Shown here piece after piece: positions 25,231-33,844 of a DNA stretch of 64,000 bases; within the stretch, counting starts at the first letter, position 1; the number at the start of each line of letters is the position of its first letter. The notes under the pieces were generated by a model that saw only the letters and a program-made list of their open reading frames with translations, had not been told where the DNA came from and ran no database searches. Made by a program: the position numbers and the translations under genes. The stretch is from GCA-002733465 sp965230525. GTDB taxonomy: Bacteria > Pseudomonadota > Gammaproteobacteria > Enterobacterales > Kangiellaceae. The DNA lies in assembly GCA_965230525.1 (NCBI GenBank), contig OZ246008.1:930001-994000 (forward strand). Direction: 5' to 3'.

Positions 25231-26438
25231 TGCATGTTGCAATTATTGGTTGTGGTCAACTCGCGAGATTACTCGCACAAGCTGGCAAAACATTAGGGAT
25301 TAAAACTTCTTTCATAGCACTTGAAAATGAAGCAACTCAATGTGTTGAAGGTTTAGGGAGAATAATTCACTGGCATCGTCCCATGAGTATACAAGGTCTG
25401 CTCGACGCCCTGGATTATCCGGATGTAGTAACCGTAGAACGCGAAAATGTAGATATCCGGCTCATGCTCGAATTGTCGATGCATGTCAAAGTTTACCCAT
25501 CCCCTGAAAGTGTGGCGACTTGTAAAAATCAATTGAAAGAAAAATTGGCATTAGGGAAATTAAACATAGCGGCGACACCTTGGTTGTCGGCCACTGATGC
25601 AGATTCTGCCAAAAAAGCGGTGGATACCTTTGGATTGCCGGTACTGATCAAGGCGGCGGAAGAAGGCTACGATGGTAAAAATCAGTGGCATATAAAAACT
25701 CGTAAGCAGCTTCATAACCTGCTCAATCAAACGCCACAAATTAATTGGATTATTGAGCCTAAAATAGATTTCATAAAAGAAGTTTCTCTGATCGGTACGC
25801 GTTCTGCCAATGGCGAATGTAAGTTTTATCCTCTAACCGAAAACCGCCATCAACATGGAATTTTACGTTCCTCGATTGCTCCCGACCGGTCGGTGGATGA
25901 GTCGCTTGTTCAATCAATTGAAGCCGATCTAACAAAGCTTTTTGAGCACTGGCAATATGTGGGTGTTATGGCAATGGAATTGTTCTTGGTTCATGACGGA
26001 TATTATGTCAATGAACTTGCGCCCAGAGTGCACAACAGTGGCCATTGGACCGCCAATCAAGTGATTACCAGCCAATTTGAAAATCATTTACGAGCAATAC
26101 TCGGTTTACCACTTGGACCAACTCACTTTAATCGCTTTGCGGGCATGGTTAATATTTTAGGGCAAACTGAAGTTAACCAATCTCAATTAGCTAACGACCC
26201 AGCAATCCTTGCCAAAGCCGATCGCGCTAGCCGAAAAGTTAAAAACAAGTTATCCGCAGGTGAAGTGTTTATTTACAACAAAACGCCCAGACCTAATCGT
26301 AAACTTGGGCACGTGAATTTGTTAGATGATGATCATCAAAGTTTGCTCAGAAAAATGGAGCAAACTGAAGCGGGTATCAACGGGTCAAATTTATTTGTAG
26401 CAAATAAAACAACTACTGTTAATGTGAGCACTTCCTAA
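25230..26438 (+). CDS. purK: N5-carboxyaminoimidazole ribonucleotide synthetase PurK
   Basis: A 402-aa ATP-grasp enzyme that makes N5-CAIR from AIR, ATP and bicarbonate. It opens with the Rossmann-like VAIIGCGQLARLLAQAGKTLGI, has the ATP-grasp strand LPVLIKAAEEGYDGKNQWHI around residues 135-155, and the metal and bicarbonate region MAMELFLV...YYVNELAPRVHNSGHWT near 250-275. It is longer than the E. coli enzyme by a C-terminal tail ending in a Thr/Ser-rich stretch. The start codon overlaps the purE stop. It converges on the HxlR gene with only seven bases between. Confidence 0.93.
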   Translation: MHVAIIGCGQLARLLAQAGKTLGIKTSFIALENEATQCVEGLGRIIHWHRPMSIQGLLDALDYPDVVTVERENVDIRLMLELSMHVKVYPSPESVATCKNQLKEKLALGKLNIAATPWLSATDADSAKKAVDTFGLPVLIKAAEEGYDGKNQWHIKTRKQLHNLLNQTPQINWIIEPKIDFIKEVSLIGTRSANGECKFYPLTENRHQHGILRSSIAPDRSVDESLVQSIEADLTKLFEHWQYVGVMAMELFLVHDGYYVNELAPRVHNSGHWTANQVITSQFENHLRAILGLPLGPTHFNRFAGMVNILGQTEVNQSQLANDPAILAKADRASRKVKNKLSAGEVFIYNKTPRPNRKLGHVNLLDDDHQSLLRKMEQTEAGINGSNLFVANKTTTVNVSTS

Positions 26439-26445
26439 CGCCAGA

Positions 26446-27108
26446 TTAACCAATAGGATCAAATGCGCTGAGGAACTGTTTTAGCGCATTTGCTTCGTTA
26501 GGGTTTATTAGAACTTTATCTGAACTAACGCTTGCCAGTTCTGTAATTCCTTTTTGCCAGTGGACATCCACTGCCGGCGCTGGCTTGTCAAAATGAATGG
26601 TTAATTGTTCACTCTGAATAACGACCCATGCCTGCGCCACGGCTTTTTTCAGGTCGATTTGATCAGCTTGGTTATGCTTCATTTCACCCTGCAAATCGAA
26701 TGCAACACAAAGTGTTAACCCTTGGCTTTTAGTTGGATTAAACAATGACTTTAAAGCGAGCAAATCCCACTCGGGTCGGTGCAAATAGTTTTCATCAGAC
26801 AGCGAATCACTAAATTGCAAGCCCCATCGAATCAATCCTAAAACAGCTGGTTCGAGTGCTTTGCCGGTCGAAGTGAGTTGATAGTAGCTTTGTTGCTTTT
26901 CAATAATTTGCAACTCACTAAGCTCTTTCAGCCGTGTAGCTAGCAAATTAGTCCCCATCCCAAGCAAATTATTTAATAGCTCGCCATATCGACGGGGTTT
27001 GAGCAGTAGCTCCCGCACAATCAGCAAAGTCCAGCGTTCACTCAATATATCAGCTGCAAAGGCTAGCGAGCAGTTTTGTTTATGGCTTCGTTTAATCATT
27101 GGACTCAA
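26446..27108 (-). CDS. HxlR-type winged-helix regulator with C-terminal ligand domain
   Basis: A 220-aa regulator. Residues ~15-110 are an HxlR (DUF24) winged helix: CSLAFAADILSERWTLLIVRELLLKPRRYGELL, then LLATRLKELSELQIIEKQQSYYQLT. The C-terminal ~110 residues resemble an SCP2-like lipid/ligand-binding domain (strands with AQAWVVIQSEQLTIHFD), a known fusion in some HxlR proteins. It is divergent from a four-helix membrane protein gene at 27264, and two near-identical operator-like repeats lie between, so it probably controls that gene and itself. Starts at 27108 or 27099 both fit. Confidence 0.82.
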   Translation of the reverse strand: MSPMIKRSHKQNCSLAFAADILSERWTLLIVRELLLKPRRYGELLNNLLGMGTNLLATRLKELSELQIIEKQQSYYQLTSTGKALEPAVLGLIRWGLQFSDSLSDENYLHRPEWDLLALKSLFNPTKSQGLTLCVAFDLQGEMKHNQADQIDLKKAVAQAWVVIQSEQLTIHFDKPAPAVDVHWQKGITELASVSSDKVLINPNEANALKQFLSAFDPIG

Positions 27109-27119
27109 TTTAACATTCT

Positions 27120-27178
27120 ACTATAGATTTTTAAAGTAAAATGCTCTATGATTTAATATACTATATGTTTTTAAAGTA
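27120..27178. promoter_or_regulatory. two 19-bp near-identical operator sites for the HxlR regulator
   Basis: ACTATAGATTTTTAAAGTA (27120-27138) and ACTATATGTTTTTAAAGTA (27160-27178) differ at two positions and are 40 bases apart start to start, about four helical turns, in the divergent gap. Each is itself a partial palindrome (TACT...AGTA). Same-face spacing and position suggest cooperative HxlR dimer sites. Confidence 0.65.
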
Positions 27179-27263
27179 TTTATTTCCAAATGGAATTATT
27201 TAAAGTGCGTATTCTTAAAGCATCTATACCAATTTTTAGCCATAAATCTATGGAGTGTCGCGA

Positions 27264-27674
27264 ATGTCAGTAAACCCTAAACTTAAATTAGCCTTTCGAT
27301 TTAACGCTCTATTTTCTGCATCTTGTGCAACGGTCTTGCTTCTCACTGCAAATTGGTGGGCTAATCAGTTTGGTCTGGATGAAGTCATTTGGATATATCT
27401 TGCTGCGCTAGGCTTACTTTTGTTTGCAAGCTACTTAGTTTGGCTTTCCACTACCCAACGTCAGCCAAAAGAGGCGGTTGTTAGCATTATTATTTCCGAC
27501 TGGGCTTACGTTTTTGCTGCCCTGCTTGGTGTGGTAATCGGGTGGACGGTGATCAGTGCAATGGGGGTTGGTTTCTTAGTCATAACCTCAGTGGTGGTGG
27601 CTATTGCTGCCGAATGGCAACGGCGAGCGGCGTTTAATCTATCAATCACAAACAAGATTTCAAAGAATTCTTGA
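27264..27674 (+). CDS. four-helix integral membrane protein
   Basis: From the ATG at 27264 the protein is 136 aa and contains four hydrophobic helices (ALFSASCATVLLLTANWWA, VIWIYLAALGLLLFASYLVWL, IIISDWAYVFAALLGVVIGW, VISAMGVGFLVITSVVVAIAAEW) with short loops and a basic end. No family recognised with certainty. A GTG at 27255 is directly after GGAG and too close, so the ATG nine bases beyond is preferred. Divergent from the HxlR gene and behind its operator repeats. Confidence 0.65.
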   Translation: MSVNPKLKLAFRFNALFSASCATVLLLTANWWANQFGLDEVIWIYLAALGLLLFASYLVWLSTTQRQPKEAVVSIIISDWAYVFAALLGVVIGWTVISAMGVGFLVITSVVVAIAAEWQRRAAFNLSITNKISKNS

Positions 27675-27750
27675 GCAGCGATAGAAGAAATTTATTTCAT
27701 TTTCAGTTATGGTGTTATCTCCCAAAATATCTTGGATTTAGAGGAACACC

Positions 27751-29589
27751 ATGCCACATTTGTTACCTGTTAAAGCGATCAAGCAATCTTTTCGTAAGTT
27801 TCTAATTTTTTTGTTTGCACTGGTATTAATCAGTTGTGGACAACAGCAGCAGCCAGAAGAGCAAACAGATGCAAAGTCTAAGGTTGAAACCAAACCAATG
27901 GCGCAGCTGGTGTTAAAAAATGCCAAAGTGTATAGCCTACGTTGGCCCGACCCAAATCCAGATGGTACTCCCGCGGCCACAGCGCCTTATGATGGTGGCT
28001 GGCATCCCGATGCAACCGCAGTGGCAATAAGAGATGGCAAAATTATTTATGTAGGTGATGATACTAAGCTCGGTGATTTTGTTGATGAAGCCACACAACA
28101 AATGGATATGCAGGGCGCAACCGTCATTCCTGGATTGATTGATTCGCATGTCCATGTTGAAGAACTTGGTGAAATGTTAAGACGCGTCAATTTGGTGGAC
28201 GTTAAGTCACCACAAGAAGCCATTCAGCGAGCCAAAGTTTTCGAAAAGAACTTGAGCGCAGATGAATGGTTGATTGGTCAAGGCTGGGATGAAGGGGCAT
28301 GGGCAACTAATTATCCCAATCGACAGATCTTAGACCAAGCCTTCCCGACTCGTCCGGTAGTTTTTAAAAGCCTGCATGGCTTTGCGATTTGGGCAAATTC
28401 TAAAGCCCTTGAATTGATTGGCATTAATGACAAAACGCAAGCGCCCGTGGGTGGTGAAATTGTTCGTGATGAGAAATTTCAACCAACTGGAATTTTTCTT
28501 AACAACGCAACCAACTTAATTAAAGACGGGATCCCAAAGCCTACTGAATCAGAATTTAAACAATTTGTTTATGACGGCTTAGCCCAGCTAGCAAAAGATG
28601 GTTATGTTGCGGTTCATCAAGCAGGCGCAGCAACAGAGCATATGAACGCATTTGAAAGTTTGCGGGCGGAAAATAATTTACCTATTCGAGTTTATGCGAT
28701 GCTGTCGGCAAGAGATAAAGCACTCTCAAAAAAGTGGATCGAAAAAGGCCCATACACCGACCCCAAAGGTTGGTTAGATATTCGGTCGGTAAAAGCCTAT
28801 TACGATGGAGCTTTAGGTAGCCGAGGCGCTAGACTACTAGAGCCCTATTCGGATTTGCCCGATCATAAAGGGGTTAGTGGTGACGGGTATGGCTTTGATG
28901 GTGATATTGTTAGAGATTTACTCAAAGCAGGTTTTCAGGTTGGGATTCATGCAATCGGCGATGCCGGAAATCGTGAAACGTTAGATTACTTGGCGGCTAT
29001 TTATAAAGATAACCCGCGAGTCAAAAATCAAAGAAATCGAATTGAACATGCACAAGTGCTCAGTGATCAAGATATTCCTCGCTTAGCAAAAATGTCGATT
29101 ATTGCATCAATGGAACCACCGCATGCGGTAGAAGATAAGACTTGGGCTGAAGATCGTTTGGGTAGCAAAAGGATAAAAGGTGCTTACGCTTGGCGAAGCT
29201 TGCGCGAAGCCAATGTGCTGTTAACGTTTAATTCCGACTTACCGGGTTCTGATCATGATATTTTTTACGGGCTGCATTCGGCAATCACCCGTCAAGATAA
29301 ACAATTTCAACCAGAAAATGGTTGGTATCCAGAGCAATCCATGACCGCAGAAGAAGCATTGCGAGGTTATACAGTATGGGCTGCATTCTCTGCATTTAGA
29401 GAAGAGCAAACCGGGGTACTCGATGTTGGTCGATGGGCTGATATTACCGTGCTGGATATTGACCCTATGCAGCTTGGAGAAACAGAGCCAAGCAAGTTGT
29501 TTCAGGGTAATGTGTTGATGACCATAGTAAACGGCAAAATTGTTTATCAGAATCAAGCTGCGAAAATGCCGGGTAATCAACAAAATTAG
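27751..29589 (+). CDS. YtcJ-like amidohydrolase lipoprotein
   Basis: A 612-aa metal-dependent hydrolase of the amidohydrolase_3 (YtcJ) type. It begins with a lipoprotein signal (lipobox LISC, Cys30 region) and a Gln/Glu-rich linker. The TIM-barrel motifs are present: LIDSHVHVEELG with the two His ligands, GVSGDGYGFDGDIVR, QVGIHAIGDAGNRETLDYL, the RIEHAQVLSDQD strand, and FNSDLPGSDHDIFYGL with the catalytic Asp. The end IVNGKIVYQN is the usual small beta-domain strand. The substrate (amide, cyclic amide or N-formyl compound) cannot be told. Lipid anchoring implies work in the periplasm. Confidence 0.88.
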   Translation: MPHLLPVKAIKQSFRKFLIFLFALVLISCGQQQQPEEQTDAKSKVETKPMAQLVLKNAKVYSLRWPDPNPDGTPAATAPYDGGWHPDATAVAIRDGKIIYVGDDTKLGDFVDEATQQMDMQGATVIPGLIDSHVHVEELGEMLRRVNLVDVKSPQEAIQRAKVFEKNLSADEWLIGQGWDEGAWATNYPNRQILDQAFPTRPVVFKSLHGFAIWANSKALELIGINDKTQAPVGGEIVRDEKFQPTGIFLNNATNLIKDGIPKPTESEFKQFVYDGLAQLAKDGYVAVHQAGAATEHMNAFESLRAENNLPIRVYAMLSARDKALSKKWIEKGPYTDPKGWLDIRSVKAYYDGALGSRGARLLEPYSDLPDHKGVSGDGYGFDGDIVRDLLKAGFQVGIHAIGDAGNRETLDYLAAIYKDNPRVKNQRNRIEHAQVLSDQDIPRLAKMSIIASMEPPHAVEDKTWAEDRLGSKRIKGAYAWRSLREANVLLTFNSDLPGSDHDIFYGLHSAITRQDKQFQPENGWYPEQSMTAEEALRGYTVWAAFSAFREEQTGVLDVGRWADITVLDIDPMQLGETEPSKLFQGNVLMTIVNGKIVYQNQAAKMPGNQQN

Positions 29590-29621
29590 TTTGACCAAAC
29601 CAATTAGCGAGCGTCATCACA

Positions 29622-29999
29622 GTGGATCATAAACAAGCGAGAAAATATTTACTGGACAAGCCTTTCTCTGAAGAAACTTTCCCATTCGGGCCAGACGTTT
29701 CAGTATTTAAAGTGAAAGGCAAAATGTTTGCAACGCTTGCCATCGGAAAAATGGGTAACGGTGATGACCAAGGTAATCTGGATTGGTGGATGAACTTAAA
29801 ATGTGACCCCGATGAAGCGTCTGCATTGAGGGATATTTTTAAATCGGTAATCCCTGGTTACCATATGAATAAACGACTTTGGAACACCATCATTTTAGAT
29901 GGCACGATTCCTAGTGGTGAAATTGAGCGAATGATTGATAATTCGTTTCAATTAGTAGTGGACAAATTGCCGAAGAAGCAGCGACTAGGATTGCTGTAG
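29622..29999 (+). CDS. MmcQ/YjbR family protein
   Basis: A 125-aa protein of the MmcQ/YjbR CyaY-like fold: KYLLDKPFSEETFPFGPDVSVFKVKGKMFATL at the start, LKCDPDEASALRDIF in the middle, and GYHMNKRLWNTIILDGTIPSGEIERMIDNSFQLVVDKL at the end, each typical. These are small cytoplasmic proteins sometimes annotated as DNA-binding; the function is not settled. The start is GTG at 29622. It follows the amidohydrolase by 32 bases and may be read from the same transcript. Confidence 0.88.
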   Translation: MDHKQARKYLLDKPFSEETFPFGPDVSVFKVKGKMFATLAIGKMGNGDDQGNLDWWMNLKCDPDEASALRDIFKSVIPGYHMNKRLWNTIILDGTIPSGEIERMIDNSFQLVVDKLPKKQRLGLL

Positions 30000-30014
30000 A
30001 TGCAATTTAGTGGA

Positions 30015-30458
30015 TTAACTTTTGGGTGAAGTGTGAGAGCATTTTTTGCCATCGCAATTTGTGGGCTCAATTTTTAGCCTATTGCCTAGCAGAGTCGAAA
30101 TCGGATGACGATATTTAGCAATTAATAAGTAAAACCAATGACAGACTGTTATTAGAACGGGCCAATTTAACGGGGCTACCCACAGCCCTTTACCGACTAA
30201 TGTCCAAGCCCTATGGGTAACTTCGAGCCCCAATAAAAGCTTACCTTGATAATATCCATGCAAGATCTTCATTGCTTCAGAAAAATTAATTTCAGAATAT
30301 TCTTTTGCTAGTTGCGGATTGTGCAAGTCGAATAAAATGATTCTATTATTTGTGTCTTGTCGTTTCAAACTGCGCATCTCTGCGCTGCAAAGCGGACATT
30401 TACCATCATAAAAAATAGTTAAACTATTTGAATTCGTACTCTCGGGCTGGTAACTCAT
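30015..30458 (-). CDS. DCC family (DUF393) thiol-disulfide oxidoreductase-like protein
   Basis: A 147-aa protein with the DUF393/YuxK motif DGKCPLCSAEM (CPLC, residues ~15-25), then the DLHNPQLAKEY segment, HGYYQGKLLLGLEVTHRAW, and hydrophobic VAPLNWPVLITVCHWFYLLIAKYR near the C-terminus. The paired Cys suggest redox activity on thiols. It overlaps the upstream membrane protein gene by a few bases, so the two are co-translated. ATG choices at 30470 and 30458 both work; I take the second as nearer the conserved region. Confidence 0.85.
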   Translation of the reverse strand: MSYQPESTNSNSLTIFYDGKCPLCSAEMRSLKRQDTNNRIILFDLHNPQLAKEYSEINFSEAMKILHGYYQGKLLLGLEVTHRAWTLVGKGLWVAPLNWPVLITVCHWFYLLIAKYRHPISTLLGNRLKIEPTNCDGKKCSHTSPKS

Positions 30459-30868
30459 AGCATTGTCCAAAAATATAAAGCTACTGCATGTAGCAATACC
30501 ACGGCGACTGTTAAGTGAAAACGCATTTTTAAGTAATGATTTAAGTCATGCGTGTTCGATAAAAATTTTTCATAATAAAATAACCACAGATAGCCAACTG
30601 CCAAAATGACTAAGGACAGTGAAGTTTCAACTAGTAATGCAAGGAAAGCGATTAAACAGAACATATTGCTAATAATTTGTCGTTTAACACTACTTTCTTT
30701 GGTATTAACTTGCCAGAGCGAACCCGCCAAAAAACTTAAAATTATCGCGCTGTAAGAGATAAAAACTTGCAACCCTTTCAAGCGCCATTCTTGTACCAGA
30801 AAGCTAGCCGATAAAGCGCCTAAAAACGGTAATAACCCTAAGTAGCCGAGTGTCCGCCAAGTTTTCAT
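30455..30868 (-). CDS. DUF3429 membrane protein
   Basis: A 137-aa four-helix inner-membrane protein matching DUF3429: MKTWRTLGYLGLLPFLGALSA at the start, FISYSAIILSFLAGSLWQ, and VVLLHAVALYFW at the end. Function is unknown. The ATG at 30868 opens the family's usual N-terminus; a longer frame to 30916 adds unrelated residues. It lies just before and overlaps the DUF393 gene. Together with the flavin reductase gene upstream, this group resembles the surroundings of photolyase genes in other gammaproteobacteria, although no photolyase is here. Confidence 0.85.
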   Translation of the reverse strand: MKTWRTLGYLGLLPFLGALSASFLVQEWRLKGLQVFISYSAIILSFLAGSLWQVNTKESSVKRQIISNMFCLIAFLALLVETSLSLVILAVGYLWLFYYEKFLSNTHDLNHYLKMRFHLTVAVVLLHAVALYFWTML

Positions 30869-30940
30869 TGGAAAAAACTTCTCGGTTGACAGGTTAGCGA
30901 ATATAAGCCTAAACACAAAAGTAAATGGATACCTTTCATG

Positions 30941-31585
30941 TTACTTTAGCTCTTCTTTTATTCGAGTGGATTTATTTGGTTCGGCATAACTTAACCGAGA
31001 AATCCGCTTGGTAAGGTGGTAGCTATCGAGTCCAGAGTTAGTAACGGTGCCCAGTGATTCAATATCAATATAGCCATCTTCACAAATTGCAGATGCGTCA
31101 CATAACAAATCAGTTATCTCACCGACAACGAGTTGCGTCCCGTTGCTGACAATGGGCAAAATTTCGCAAAGCTCAACCGCGTATTTCAATCGACTTTCCT
31201 TTACAAATGGCGCTTTGATGTTTTCAAAGAATAACTTTGTTAGACCTGTTTGCTGAAATTCACACTGTTGCTTGGAATATTTGGCAGAAGTCTGATGAGC
31301 AGCTTTGAAAAAATCGCGATTTACTTGGTTAATCGTAAATTGTTTTGTCTGTTGAATATTATCGAAAGTATGTCGCTCGACGATGTCTGGCCTCATTACA
31401 AATCCAACTAACGCTGGGTTAGCTCCTAGATGTACGACAGAACTGAAAATGGCCAGATTAGTTTGCCCGTGCCGATCTATGCTGCCTATGAGGTTCGTAC
31501 TTTTGAACCCTGATAAGCTATTGATCAATCTCGCCCGGTAGCGTGATTGCATTTGGCTAAAGCTGTTTGTATCAAAATGCTGCAA
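30941..31585 (-). CDS. flavin reductase family (FMN-binding split barrel) protein
   Basis: A 214-aa flavoprotein-like protein. It reads RARLINSLSGFKSTNLIGSID at the start, NLAIFSSVVHLGANPALVGFVMRP for the flavin-contacting strands, HTFDNIQQTKQFTINQV, and an end segment with a Gly-Leu-Asp-Ser-Tyr-His loop. Members use reduced FMN or bind it without catalysis. It is read on the same strand as the DUF3429 and DUF393 genes, 72 bases from the former, so a three-gene redox operon is likely. Confidence 0.83.
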   Translation of the reverse strand: MQHFDTNSFSQMQSRYRARLINSLSGFKSTNLIGSIDRHGQTNLAIFSSVVHLGANPALVGFVMRPDIVERHTFDNIQQTKQFTINQVNRDFFKAAHQTSAKYSKQQCEFQQTGLTKLFFENIKAPFVKESRLKYAVELCEILPIVSNGTQLVVGEITDLLCDASAICEDGYIDIESLGTVTNSGLDSYHLTKRISRLSYAEPNKSTRIKEELK

Positions 31586-31752
31586 TTTAGTTTAGAACGT
31601 TGAATTGGTTAGAGCTATAGTTACGTTCAAAACCTCATTTGAGATCAGTTTGATCTGCGCTATAGCACGCATTCAATGTAATAAAATTTTTACCGCCAAA
31701 TGAGGATAAAATGCCAACGATCTATGTGTAGCTCGACCAGAGGTTTAATTGA

Positions 31753-32616
31753 TTAGAATTTTTCCAACCAATCAATTACATGCTGCCATAAAACTTGCGA
31801 ACGCTTGCTAAAGAACTTCATATGACCAATTTCTTTTAGTTGATAGGTTTTTGGATCAAGAGTTAAGGTCTCATAATCAATATTTGAATACACCGAAATC
31901 ATATCCTGAACATTCTTATTATTGGCAATGGGATCATCAACCGAATTGATCCACAATGATGGCAGGGTCAACTCATCGTAAAAGTGAGTATTAATGGTTT
32001 TACCAAATTCAGTTTTAACGTAGCCAGTGCCATTGCACCAGATTCGCCATTGTTGAGCGACACGCTTAGGCAAAGGCTCACCCATACCGACAAGCTCGCT
32101 TCGGGTATGCCCAAACAACAAGTTGCTGAGCGGAATAAAAACGTTCATAAAAAAGTGAGCTTGAAACCAAAACGGCATATTCATATTCCGTAAACTACCC
32201 GAGGAACAAGCCACATTAAATACCGAGGTAAACTCATGGGCATTAGGCATCAACCCGACTAACTGACCGCCTGCACTATGCCCGATTAAGTGATATTGAG
32301 TGTTAGGGAAATGCGCTTTTAGTGATTCAAATGCTGCGGGCATATCTTGCTCGCCCCAACTAATGATACTGGCAGGGCTGTTCTTAACCGAACCAGTTAA
32401 GGAATCACCAATTCCGCGGTTATCAAAGGTTAATACCGCATAACCTTGCGCGCATAAAAACTTAGCAAAGCTTGCATAAAATTGTCGCCTGATGCCAGTG
32501 GCAGGGCCAATTAATAATGCGCCTTTGAGTTGTCCAGCTGGAGCATAAGTTGAGCCGACTATATTTACCCTATCGTTGCAGGTGATGGTGATAGTTTGTG
32601 GCTGATTATCCGTCAT
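31753..32616 (-). CDS. alpha/beta hydrolase (serine aminopeptidase S33-like)
   Basis: A 287-aa cytoplasmic hydrolase. The pattern is standard: oxyanion strand GALLIGPATGIRRQFYASFAK, ... GYAVLTFDNRGIGDS, nucleophile elbow GHSAGG (Ser about residue 114), a cap of helices around 135-205, the Asp in WINSVDDPIA, and a late His in EIGHMKFF. The GPATG variant of the oxyanion turn and the DNRGIGDS segment are typical of the esterase/lysophospholipase-like branch of Hydrolase_4. The substrate is unknown. The gene stands alone. Confidence 0.85.
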   Translation of the reverse strand: MTDNQPQTITITCNDRVNIVGSTYAPAGQLKGALLIGPATGIRRQFYASFAKFLCAQGYAVLTFDNRGIGDSLTGSVKNSPASIISWGEQDMPAAFESLKAHFPNTQYHLIGHSAGGQLVGLMPNAHEFTSVFNVACSSGSLRNMNMPFWFQAHFFMNVFIPLSNLLFGHTRSELVGMGEPLPKRVAQQWRIWCNGTGYVKTEFGKTINTHFYDELTLPSLWINSVDDPIANNKNVQDMISVYSNIDYETLTLDPKTYQLKEIGHMKFFSKRSQVLWQHVIDWLEKF

Positions 32617-32797
32617 AAAGTGAACCCTAGATGAGTTTGACTAATAACATACAGGTGGTCATACCAGTATGCAAGTGATAATTCGTGCGATCGTGTACGT
32701 TCACCAGTTGCGTTTAGTAAGCGTTGTCATTTCGATCTAAAAGTCCCCATGACACGTAAAACTTATCTAAGCACTCAGCTAAATAAGAGATACTGAA

Positions 32798-33427
32798 TTG
32801 AAATCACTCAACCAAATTAAAGACATTCGATTTCAATTTAAACTTCTGCTTGGAGGTTTTTTGTTCATGGCGTTTTTAGGCAACTGGTTATTCGGTAAAT
32901 TGGCGATGAGCGGGGAATTAGAGTCCGTTAATCGGCAAAATTTGGTTATCGATTTAGCGCATTCTAACGAGCCGAAGCGTTGGTACATTATCAATGATGG
33001 CGTAATGGGAGGTCGCTCTTACGGCGAGTTCCAATCTTTTCAGCAAACCGCAAAATTTAGCGGTGAAATTTCACTAGAAAACAATGGCGGCTTTAGCTCT
33101 GTTTATCGACCGATTAACAACTTTAATCAGGCGTATACTAAAGTCACCATTGATATCGTTGGTGATGGCCAAACTTACCAGCTGAGAACAACCAGCAACA
33201 TTCAGGGCTATCGGGTGGCGTATAAACACGAATTTAAAACTCAGTCGGGAGAAAGACAAACAATTCAATTTCGACTCGATCACTTTGATGCAACCTTTAG
33301 AGGGCGAGCTATTCCAAATGCTCCGCTACTGACCGAGACTGAAATTAGGGAAGTTGGTTTTCTAATGACTAAAAAACAACCTGGTCGATTTGCACTGCAA
33401 GTCAATCAAATTACTTTTTCAAAGTAA
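32798..33427 (+). CDS. CIA30 family protein with N-terminal membrane anchor
   Basis: A 209-aa protein read from a TTG at 32798. The first ~40 residues hold one hydrophobic helix (FKLLLGGFLFMAFLGNWLFG). The rest matches the CIA30 (NDUFAF1-like) domain: WYIINDGVMGGRSYGEFQ, FSGEISLENNGGFSSVYRP, FRGRAIPNAPLLTETEIREVGFLMTKKQPGRFALQVNQI. In eukaryotes CIA30 helps assemble complex I; the bacterial proteins are beta-sandwiches of unknown role. The anchor implies a location at the membrane. The next small gene (TIGR02450) follows after 27 bases. Confidence 0.83.
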   Translation: MKSLNQIKDIRFQFKLLLGGFLFMAFLGNWLFGKLAMSGELESVNRQNLVIDLAHSNEPKRWYIINDGVMGGRSYGEFQSFQQTAKFSGEISLENNGGFSSVYRPINNFNQAYTKVTIDIVGDGQTYQLRTTSNIQGYRVAYKHEFKTQSGERQTIQFRLDHFDATFRGRAIPNAPLLTETEIREVGFLMTKKQPGRFALQVNQITFSK

Positions 33428-33454
33428 AGTTTAGTCAACCAAGCTATCAAAATC

Positions 33455-33673
33455 ATGATGAATCAGTTTCACCCTAAAGCACTATTAAATAGTAAATGGA
33501 CTAAGGTTGAAGTGGCTAACAAAGAAAAGCATTTTACTGTCACCAAATTAGAGTTTGATGAACAGCAAAAGGTCATTGAATGTGTGTTAGAGGCTGTGAT
33601 TAATTGTGCAGAATACTCAATCGATTGGAGGGAATTAAGAGACTCAAATCGGTGGAAAATTGGTTGGCAGTAA
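33455..33673 (+). CDS. TIGR02450 Trp-rich small protein
   Basis: A 72-aa protein that fits TIGR02450: LLNSKWTKVEVANKEKHFTV at the start, then ECVLEAVINCAEYSIDWRELRD, and the closing WKIGWQ. Small and basic with conserved Trp at defined places. Function is unknown, and it is found mainly in marine gammaproteobacteria. Probably co-transcribed with the CIA30-like gene. Confidence 0.85.
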   Translation: MMNQFHPKALLNSKWTKVEVANKEKHFTVTKLEFDEQQKVIECVLEAVINCAEYSIDWRELRDSNRWKIGWQ

Positions 33674-33728
33674 ATATCTAATCAATCGAAATCTATTCTA
33701 CCAAAGCCAACCATCCACATTGGAGCAT

Positions 33729-33773
33729 CTAATAATTAAAATAACGGTAAATGACATCCTCAATTAACAAGGC
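33729..33773 (-). pseudogene. remnant of an amidohydrolase gene 3' end
   Basis: Read on the minus strand this 45-base segment encodes ALLIEDVIYRYFNY and a stop codon. The intact amidohydrolase gene at 36130-37569 ends ALLIEDVVYRYFNY and a stop. At the nucleotide level the two (33727-33771 and 36128-36172) agree at most positions. Homology stops immediately upstream. It is the leftover tail of a second copy lost or recombined away. Confidence 0.7.
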
Positions 33774-33844
33774 TTTTGTTCGTAGATAGCTTGCATAGTG
33801 TTATGGTAGGAGCTCTTAGTGGCTTCCCTTCCCAAGTACGTGAT

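Noticed and set aside
30015..31585. Photolyase operon
   Set aside because: DUF393, DUF3429 and flavin reductase genes recall photolyase neighbourhoods, but no photolyase gene is present.
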